Below the pieces are notes generated by a model, which saw nothing but the letters and a program-made list of their open reading frames with translations, was not told the origin of the DNA and searched no databases. Source: Tetrapyrgos nigripes (Eukaryota > Basidiomycota > Agaricomycetes > Agaricales > Campanellaceae). From it: 64,000 nucleotides of DNA. Position 1 is the first letter of the stretch. Each line of letters opens with the position of its first letter. Of this stretch, positions 56,029-64,000 are shown one piece after another. The position numbers and the translations under genes were made by a program. Location: assembly GCA_013368315.1 (NCBI GenBank), contig JAACJM010000048.1:409114-473113 (forward strand). Reading direction: 5' to 3'.

Positions 56029-57077
56029 TTAGTGAGACTGCTGTTGAGCAGCCCTCACGGCGGCCAAGGTCGCTTTTAAAGCACAGTTTTCATCCTTCAG
56101 TCCATGATTCAAAGAAACCAGCTCATCACATCGACCCTCAAGTTCACACACCGCCTCGTAACCTTGTGACAGGAGGAAAAGGGTTTTAGCCTCGCTTTCG
56201 GTCAACATATCCTCCAGCTTCTTAAGTGTTTTCTCCATCTCCTTCAGCTTTTCATCCCGGATTTTCAGCTCGACTTCCAGTAGATTGGGGGTGCTCTGTA
56301 GCGGTTCATCACTGTCCTTGGTATATCATGATGAATGTAGAGTCGTATCAAATTCCGAAAAATAAAATAAGCTTACGATTGTCGGAAAAGAGGTGTTTGA
56401 GAGAAGCACAGTATCTATTGCCTGAGCGACCATACTTGAAAATCAGTCTCGACCCAACATCCAATGAATGGGACACTTACCACATAAGACTTCGGAATGA
56501 GGTACATTTCCTGGAAACAGTCTGTCAAAGACTGGATAAAAGAAACGAGAGCTGTCCGTTCTATAGTGAGGTTGGCAGGGTTTATGCCAGAGTTGGCGAT
56601 GGCCTTATGAAAACTGCAAGAAAAGAACATTAGCAGTGTCGACATGGAGAAGTTAAACTACTTACAAATTTCGTCCACTCTGTGAGAGGGTAAGCTGGCT
56701 GGTTTCTTTCAAAGTTAGGGTACTAGTGTGTTCATGTTTGCGACAAAGCAGGATGAAGGCAGTTTCGTCACGATTGTGGACAAGCTCAATGAAGGAAAGC
56801 TGTATAGTTTCGTCAATTGCTGCAGTAACTTGGACGTCGTGGAGGGGTTGTGAGAGCTGCTTGCAATAGGCAGCAGTCATGAGACGGATTTCTGCCACCA
56901 TTATTCTTTCAATATTGAGGAGACAGGCTAAGGAGACCCAGGTTACTGAAAGAGATTGAGTACTACTAAACAAAGAAAGTTTCGGCAATGTGTATGGATG
57001 AGCGACTCACTGTATTTTGGATCCATTACAGCGAGCTCGAGGGTGGTTTCAAATTGGGAGTCAGATATCTGCGACAT
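56029..57077 (-). CDS. Helical protein sharing an N-terminal module with the F-box gene
   Basis: The ATG at 57077 starts MSQISDSQFETTLELAVMDP. After an intron ending TCTTTCAG it reads ITWVSLACLLNIERIMVAEI, matching LIWVALANLLACKSVSQAEL of the F-box gene. Then come QLSFIELVHNRDETAFILLC and an exon with FIQSLTDCFQEMYLIPKSYV. The last exon is coiled coil (MEKTLKKLEDMLTESEAK, then CDELVSLNHGLKDENCALK), ending QQQSH and a stop. Four short introns. No lesion seen. Function unknown. Confidence 0.6.
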
Positions 57078-57245
57078 GGTGAAGTGAAGCTGGAAGTGTG
57101 AAGATGGCCGTGAAATTGCTTTTAAAACACGCGAAGAGTCGCGCTCACCTGATCATTGGTCGCGCGGTGCCACGAATTCTGGGGTTGAAAAGTTACAGCA
57201 AGTTGAGTACGACATCAGCGTTTCAAGTCTATGACTATGAAGGGC

Positions 57246-57375
57246 CTCGCCGGACAAAAATAGTTCGCTTTGACAGGGCCAATTTCATTTTGACAGTTCA
57301 ATTTGGATTTGGCCATTTGGATTTGGATTTGGGTTTTTGGATATGGATGTGGGTATTCGGACTTGGTTTGGGTAG
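57246..57375 (+). repeat. TTTGGA minisatellite element, copy 1
   Basis: CGCCGGACAAAAATAGTTCG (57248-57267) is followed by a run of TTTGGATTTGG-type units. The same arrangement is found reversed at 60440-60632. Confidence 0.75.
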
Positions 57376-57550
57376 TATTGGGAACCATACCGTCTTGACC
57401 TCAGCTTGGAGTGGACACGGTACGGATACGGACCTACAGCACCCAGCCCTAGGTTTGGGCTTTATTTGGAATATTTGGGCACTGAGTCGATATCATTCTG
57501 CGTGTTTTGTTTACTGGCATAAAACATACATCTTCATTCCCATCTTGTAA

Positions 57551-59183
57551 TGTAACTACGAGCAATAGCATCATCCATCGTGGTGCCTAATAATGTTCAG
57601 TTGCAGTAAAATATCTAACTTGCGAGTGCAGAAAGTTCAGTAAGTACGTCCAGTAAAAAAACTGGAGAGGATGCAAAGTATCTATCATGAGTCTGTAACA
57701 GGCAGCAAAAGCGTCCATAAAGTGCATGCGTAAAAATGGCACATCAATGCAGGCAGATTGGGAAAGTAATACAGTGCGTGTGAGGAGAGAGAAAGAGCCC
57801 ATAAAGCATGAAACAGAGCTTGCGAAGAGAGAAAGGAAGCGTAATACAGACAGCAAAACATTGAAAGCGAATGGCAATGACGACAATGAGTGCACAATTA
57901 AGAAAAGGGTTATTATAGTAAACATCAATCGTTATATCCGTCCAACCTCATAGACGCCAAACTGGGCGTCTTTCATAGCCTGCTCCAACCATAAGTCGAA
58001 AATACTCACTACAGACACATTGGCTGGCAAAAATCTGGTGAATCCTCCTACTTGGACAGAACCATTGGAGTGCACGACTTGGAACCACCAACACTCAGAA
58101 GCCGTCTAAAGTGCTGTGGGACCCATCTCCGAGTCAGACAGAGCATTGGAGTATGAGACTAGGAAGGATGTAAGATCAAAGGGGATATTAGAGAAGATGG
58201 ACAGAAAAGGAAAAGGACATTTAGCGAATCCAGAAACAACACCAACGAAATCAAGAGACATACCTGATGGTAGCACCAACACCCCTCAACGAAGATGAAT
58301 CTCAGCTCCACAGTGCTGCGAAACCAAATTCCGCATACACGGAAAACGAAGCGTATTCGTTTTCACCCCAATGGCATCGAAACAAATCCGTATGCCAGCC
58401 CCGCCCATGCACAACAAAATCCGCACACCTATACCAACAATCAACATCATCAGCACCAAAACAAGTGTGGTAGAAAAAGTAAAAACGACGTACCGTACAC
58501 CAATGGTACACCCATCGATACTACGCAACCTCACACACCCGCGGCGGAAGAATCCTACCAGAAACGACACAATGGTTGGGTTTCCGAAGACTTGGGAAGC
58601 CTTTTTGACGTGTGAAGGACGGTAGAATTGATAGTGATGAGAGGAATGAGGTGAAAATGGATTAGTGGAGAAAAAGAAGGAACGGAACTCAGACACACCT
58701 CATAATGCCGGTTGCGTGAACGATTAGACGAACCCGCTGGCACCTAGCCAGCGCAGACATGCACAAAACTGACGCCGAGTCAGTTTCGCAGGACTCCAAG
58801 TCCTTTATCCGACGTCCACAACGAATTTGTGCAATCTACACAGCAGAAAGAATCAGATCGGGTCATGGAAATACACTAAAAAGAGATCCCAAACGTACCT
58901 TGTCTCAACAGACGACTTCACCACCCGCTCACAGCTTCCTGGCCCCTATCCAACCATTAAGCCATCCCGTCCGTCTTGAGGGTGTAGAGTCGAGGTAATG
59001 CTCATAAGAAGAGCTATAAAGAGGTTTGAGGTGTCTTGAGGCGTTGATGATGGTGGTGGTAAGAGAAAGAGCTGCGAAAGACTGACAGAGCACGCGACGC
59101 GTCCTACGCCTCGGAATCAGAAGGAATTCTGCGATGCCAGCGTGCATGGACCGATCACCTGACATTTCCGCGCCGCCGCAATT
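57551..59183. other. No gene recognised
   Basis: Open stretches on both strands (57.6-57.95, 58.1-58.7 kb) lack motifs or convincing splice joints; some are Lys/Arg/Thr-rich by composition. A cluster of CG-rich motifs including ACGCGT (59097-59102) lies just upstream of the integrase gene. Confidence 0.4.
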
Positions 59184-60334
59184 GTGGCTGACCGCCTTTT
59201 TCGACGTTTTGAAGGATTTCTTTGGTCGCTGCAGCGAACTCGCCTTATAATAGACCCTCAGCTGGATCAAAGAGTCCGTGAGATCCACATTGAGTTTCCA
59301 ACCTTAGGTCGCCCGATGTACGATAGTTACTTTTGGCTCAGGACATCCGTGTACCGCGTGGTCGTTTACAAGATGCTCTTAGGCGAGTTCTTGGGCCAGC
59401 TACAAATGTGTTTGGGTCAAGGAAAGATTACACGCATAGATTATTCTGTTGCTGGTCCCAATTGTCTGTAGCATCATGATGGGCAGCACGGTTGGTGATT
59501 CTGTTTAATATCATTTTTATAATACTGATGTTTATCTAGGGCTGATACGTTACCGAATCGTCATTCACGGTTTCATAGATGGCTACTCGAGACTGGTTCT
59601 TGATCTCGTAGCTAGTGACAACAATCGGTCCGATACTGTCTTGCAGATTTTTGAGGGGATCTGTCAACGGCATGGCTATCCGAGTCGGGTTCGTGGTGAT
59701 CATGGCTCTGAGAATGTCAAGGTTGCTGCCATGATGAATGAAGTGCGAGGGGAAGGCCGAGGTTCTTATATTTTTGGCAAGTAAGTATGATTTGTTCTCT
59801 TCCTTTGACAGATACTGATATATTATAGATCTGTCCACAACATGGAGGAATATGGCTTGCATTTCCTCTTCCTGTCGCAAATAAACCAACACTTGGCCAA
59901 TTGGATCCGTGACTGGAACCATCACGTGCTTTTCACCACACAAATCTCCGTATGACATGTATGAGCAGGGTATTCAAGCATATGGGAATTGGGGATTGTT
60001 TCTTGAGGACATTGCTGCCAAGCACATTACAAACTATGGGATTGACTGGTCAGCTTACGAAGACACCAACATTCGCAACCATCACAATGAAAGCAACCCT
60101 GCGGCTGTAACTGAAGATAGTTGTAACCCTTTTCTAGCAGAACAGCCCGAGGATTGGAACCACGTCGAGGTGCTGACCACTCCGTGCCCTCTGAGCAAAG
60201 CTCAGTTACAACAGTTTGTTTCCTATATTCGGCAGCACCGTTATTATCGACATTTTGGTTGGGATGAGCGTGCTCAGTTGTGGAGAGACGCTTTTGCATA
60301 CATTGGCAGCATGTTTCCTCAGCCGAATGTGTAG
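59184..60334 (+). pseudogene. Integrase-core (rve/DDE) protein, catalytically broken
   Basis: This belongs to the fungal integrase-core family, recognised by VAGPNCL-stop-HHDGQHGLIRYR, then IVIHGFIDGYSRLVLD, ASDNNRSDTVL and SRVRGDHGSENV (second Asp). Exons: 59184-59490, 59540-59780 and 59829-60334. The TAG at 59469-59471 falls where the family has Trp before HHDGQ, so TGG to TAG is likely. After GRGSYIFGK the exon joins to SVHNMEEYG, then LHFLFLSQINQHLANW. The segment usually found after SVHN, which carries the catalytic Glu in an IERLW-type motif, is missing. The protein would lack the third DDE residue. A C-terminal region ends FPQPNV. No terminal repeats recognised nearby. Confidence 0.75.
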
Positions 60335-60439
60335 AAACAATGTGTATTTAGTAGTCTACTTAACAGAATATACGCTACGAGGATTGGCTTAGTATGTAGT
60401 GACCTGGTGAGGTCCCTGAGGCCTGAGGCCTGTGGTGGG

Positions 60440-60632
60440 ATATGGTCCTGACCAAGTTTAAAACCCAAATCCAAATCGAAATGCCTAAATCCAAATCGAA
60501 ATGTCCAAATCCAAATCGAAATGTCCAAATCCAAATCCAAATGTCCAAATCCAAATCCAGATGTCCAAATCCAAATCAAAAATGTCAAAACGAAATCGGA
60601 CCTGTCAAATCGAACTATTTTTGTCCGGTGAC
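60440..60632 (-). repeat. 20-bp minisatellite element, copy 2 (inverted)
   Basis: Four to five units of the pattern CCAAATCCAAATCGAAATGT (60486-60585) are followed by CGAACTATTTTTGTCCGGTG. This is the reverse complement of the border at 57248-57267. Confidence 0.85.
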
Positions 60633-60916
60633 GTCCACTATACTATGACAAACGATCAGAGACAAACAGCGATGTAGGAAACCGGAGCTAGAACGGAATT
60701 TGGGGATAAACCAAAAGGAAATGGGAGGTATCGTTACAGATCTGACTAGGATTCAAATATTCAAAACCTGGGGACATTAGTTCTTATCCATTAGCGAATG
60801 AGATTAGGACTTCATACCATAAGCTGAACCGCTTAGCAATCAGGACAGAATAATAGGCTTCGTTACATGCAAAGATCATATTCGCACTAATTCTGAGTCA
60901 CTACGCGTGTGCATGT

Positions 60917-61498
60917 TAGGGCTCCTAACGGATCGGATGATCCGGCGATGATCCGCGGATTGAGGCTCAGATTTCGGATGCGGATGGGCACTTTGGGTGC
61001 GTTCCAACCGACGGATTGTCATCCGACAATCCGAGGATGGGGTGGGGGGTGTAGGAAATGGGTTGTAGGCAGAAGAAATTAAGGAAAGACGGCCTAACTT
61101 ACTACTAGGTGGGGTCTTCTCAGACTTTTGCGAATGGCCACATGGCCAGCAGAAGTCGCTAGTGCCACAAAAGTACTACTTCGGCAGCGTGGGAATTAAA
61201 CCATTGACATGCCGATACGCCCCCAGATAGTGAGAGGTGGTGAGCACTATGGATTCTAGAATTCATTATGCACGTGTCTCACAAATAGTTGAACAAAATG
61301 GTTACAAAACGCACTTATGAGCATTTAAAAAGAGATACACCCCATATATCAAGTGCCGGCACTTTCGGCATGCAATCCGTTGGATTATCCGGCTATCCGA
61401 TGGATACCATCTGCCGGATGCGGATTGGGGGTCGAGCAACCTACCATCCGAACGGATTTCCATCCGATCCGACCCAATCCGATCCGTTAGGAGCCCTA
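60917..61498. mobile_element. hAT-type MITE, 582 bp, intact ends
   Basis: Perfect terminal inverted repeats of 22 bases start TAGGGCTCCTAACGGAT at 60917 and mirror it at 61498. Both sides carry the same 8-base duplication GTGCATGT (60909-60916 and 61499-61506). An 8-bp target duplication and TAG...CTA ends are typical of the hAT superfamily. The interior has many GGAT/ATCC-rich subterminal motifs, and no transposase fits in it. Confidence 0.9.
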
Positions 61499-61699
61499 GT
61501 GCATGTGAACTGTGAACAAGGAAAAAAGATTGCAACTGAAGCTGAAGGATACTTTTGAGTATGCAACTACATGAGAAGGATGTGTTAGATGCATAGCTAA
61601 GAGATAGCAAGTATGTATAGTCCAGACCGTCATTAGTAGTATACTTAGTGGTATACAAATGTCTGGAATAGGTATGCATAAAGCCTCAAGCATGCGTGA

Positions 61700-64000
61700 A
61701 AGCAACCAGAACGGAGCAGCGAGGCGGTGAAGTCAGAAAAAGATGTAAAAGCCGCAGAGGAAGCTGCACGACTTGCCTCCAGGAACAACGCTATCATCAA
61801 AACAGTGCACATCGAATCCTACCCGAAATTTGTGAAGATCGTGACGGGTCATAAATAATGTGCTGGTCACGGGAGAGTCGGGAGGATTCTTGACCGTAGT
61901 GGGTTTGGGATCTGTTGGAGGGTGTGGATACAAAAGGTCAGCCCGAAAAATGCTCTCGTGCCAGCCTCGAAGCTTTGAGGAATTTATGCAGTCCAAGGGC
62001 TTCAATACGGTTGACTCAGGAAGAGACTTTGTTCGTGAGTTGATTGTACATGTAGACTTCGGTGACGACTGGAAGTGGGGGTTCTCTTGTAACGCCGGCT
62101 TGGTCTTGCTGCAAGTAAAGCTCATGATGGCCCGGTTTGAAGAAAAGGTCGCGGAGGAAGAAACGATGATAGCCATCAAAGTGGGTCACAGCCACATTTC
62201 CTTTCTCCCGGTGACAGCGCGAAGGCCGCTCGCCCCTATATTAGTAACCTTCTCCCTCTCATGTGCCGATCCCCTATCCGCTGCCGCTTAATCCACATCT
62301 GTTAGCAAAAGGGAAGGCCAGGGAAGGCTTATTTCGATGATCATAAGAAAGACAAGTGTATTGAGTGACCACGACCAGGTACTACAGAGCTGAGCCTGTA
62401 AAATACGTAGAAGGCGAAACGAGAACGATGCAAGAGGATCCAAGAGGTGGTGAAAGACGGAGAGGCAGGATCTTGAGAAAGGAGTGTGAGGAAGCTAACA
62501 TTGATGCGAAATGAAAGCCTTGCGGACTTGTCTTGAGTAATATTATCCGGAATGGTACACGATTGAGGGAAACTCACCAAATGACGGCCAAATAGATATC
62601 TATGTGCATTACGGGTAACGCTGTTAGTAAAATGGGAGGAAAGAATTAGATAACCGGAAACTCACCATAGAGGTGTATATATGCTTGTCGTTTGAGAGGT
62701 GAGTGCGCGTACAACTTTGGATGGAAGCAAAGAGGAGTAAATAAGGGCGTACCTTTGTGGTCGCCTTCCCAAGCATTCCCGAAATCTCGGTTTCAAGGGT
62801 CTAAGAAGGTCAACCGTCGTTGTCGTCGTCGCATATGACTACAGAAAGGGGCTTGAAGCTGGAGCGAGAGTTAGTTTTTGACAAAAGTAGGAGGAGGGAT
62901 GGTGGTACGGGTGCAATGCAAGAAGCTTGAAGGGGTGCGCCGCGGCGTTTTGGACGGAGTTTCAAAGTTACTTACCTTTCTTGTCCAGGACTCAAACCTT
63001 TACGAAGAAGGAAATTAGTTCTTATCTCCTTCCTTTCCGTTTTCCTCCTCTTACCTTCAAAGACACGAAAAATCTCTGTCCAAAGTTCAAACAGACTTCG
63101 ATTCTCAACCAAAGCAATCTGATAATGCAAGGTCGTCAATATTGAAGGAGGGTGGATTCGGCAGGAATCATGTCGTGTTATTGAAGAAGGGGAGCAGGGG
63201 AGCGAGATATCGTTGTTGCCGAGTTGAAGTGCGTACTATGACTATAACTTTCCTCTGTCTTTCCCAGCTTTTCCTAGTGGAGAATACACTCACCGGTAGC
63301 CCTCTTTGAATGACAGATAATAACTGACGGATTAGCTTTTATTACACTTGCGCCAACTTGACGTCTCCCATGTTAACGAAAACCTAGTCCGTCTACAGCC
63401 TCGTACGCCGTGTCTTACTTCCTAGGCTGTCCTCTGTCTCATTTTTGTGTCTTATTTAGCCTCATTGTGGAAGCAAAACCCATATAATTGAGCTAGGGAA
63501 GGGATTGAGGAGTCTGAACCAACTCGTACAGAGCTGTATTACTATCAGTGAATAGGCCGAGTTTAGTGAGAAAAATGTGTTTAATCTTATCTTTTTCTGT
63601 CGTCAACGTCTTTCTTTGTGGATGCGGTGTTGCACTCTTTGAGACTGCTGAGGATGCTGCGGTGCTGATTCGTCGACGTCGTTACGCGGTTGGTATTGTG
63701 AATTACCGTTCATCTCTCCCGAATCAATCCCTCATCACTTCTTCTCCATACAGTCCCTTTTGAAGCCTACAAGGACTGGTGGCTGTCGAGGGCTCGCATC
63801 AGTATCAGTAGGGTATTTTCCAAGTCAGGCTACTAGTACTCTTTTTGTATGCCGTGCGCTGTACGAGTCAAAGTGTCCACGAGAACATTAGCGGTATATC
63901 AACTCTTTCCCAGTACATCGAAAAAGGTTGAAATCTCCTCAAACCCTTCCCAATACCCCACCAAAACCAGATCAAAATTTGGGCCCATCTGAAATATGGT
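61700..64000. repeat. Large inverted repeat B, right arm
   Basis: Reverse complement of 21998-24302, with scattered substitutions and one-base indels in homopolymers. The sharp inner border lies at 61700; the outer border is beyond the window edge. Confidence 0.85.
61712..62291 (+). CDS. Hypothetical protein of repeat B, second copy (frameshifted)
   Basis: Same two-part frame as the copy at 23696-24290: EEAARLASRNNAII to VTGHK and a stop, then VLVTGESGGFLTVV to ETMIAIK in a neighbouring frame. One fewer A at the 3' end of the second part leaves AAA|GTGGGT, a possible donor. Conservation of both frames in both arms mildly favours coding, but the copies are young. Unrecognised. Confidence 0.35.

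Noticed and set aside
58295..58700. Overlapping frames on both strands near 58.3-58.7 kb
   Set aside because: No motif, no consistent splice signals, and all six frames are similarly open, as expected of CpG-poor composition.
60319..60588. Minus-strand frame with Phe-Gly-His-Leu-Asp repeats
   Set aside because: It is only a translation of the 20-bp minisatellite; the other minisatellite copy gives a different frame.
60440..60632. CRISPR-like regular repeat array
   Set aside because: Units are contiguous without unique spacers and the DNA is eukaryotic; it is a minisatellite.
1..64000. tRNA or rRNA genes
   Set aside because: I looked for B-box-like GGTTCGAATCC and found only partial matches without a cloverleaf; a covariance search would be decisive.

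Overview
This window reads as a transposon-rich segment of a basidiomycete nuclear genome, most likely an agaricomycete (mushroom-forming order). The evidence is the dense use of about 50-bp GT-AG introns, the gene families present (Tnp2-like/EnSpm-type transposases, a TET/JBP-like 2OG-Fe(II) oxygenase, F-box and WD40-like genes, and several agaricomycete-type families without known function), and the absence of any bacterial-type operon structure. All family names come from reading motifs; no database search was run. I recognised no tRNA, rRNA or CRISPR.

Layout. 1-6.7 kb: an inverted fragment of a Tnp2-like transposase joined to a decayed Ty3/gypsy chromovirus-like retroelement (gag, protease, RT, RNase H, integrase, chromodomain remnant). 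6.9-11.2 kb: a cysteine-cluster gene, a small spliced gene and a decayed member of a family I call 'GMSDEE' after its acidic motif. 11.4-19.3 kb: a Tnp2-like transposase pseudogene lying between long direct repeats, with tandemly amplified 5' exons, a 155-bp mariner-type MITE and a reversed gag fragment inserted in it. 22.0-24.3 kb and 61.7-64.0 kb: two inverted copies of an unidentified repeat. 24.7-29.4 kb: a second, nearly complete Tnp2-like transposase. 30.0-37.7 kb: a coiled-coil gene, a 5'-truncated SNF2/CHD-type remodeller, a GMSDEE gene and an F-box gene. 38.4-41.3 kb: tandem repeats, then a broken TET/JBP-like oxygenase. 42.1-48.8 kb: a many-exon coiled-coil gene ending in a GMSDEE domain and enlarged by tandem duplications. 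49.9-57.1 kb: a WD40-like membrane protein gene and four small genes. 59.2-60.3 kb: an integrase-core gene that has lost its catalytic Glu segment. 60.9-61.5 kb: a 582-bp hAT-type MITE with intact 8-bp target duplication.

Common threads. Almost every large gene is interrupted, and the premature stops are nearly always what a C-to-T change would make (CGA to TGA, or TGG to TAG). The few differences between the two near-identical inverted copies at 1-2165 and 15185-17349 are also transitions, mostly at CpG. This is the expected mark of cytosine methylation and deamination, or a RIP-like process. It is notable next to a TET/JBP-like oxygenase, a family known to be expanded together with DNA transposons in basidiomycetes. 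Segment duplication (157, 211, 424 and 737 bp, and 2.2-2.3 kb inverted) is the other main force shaping the region.
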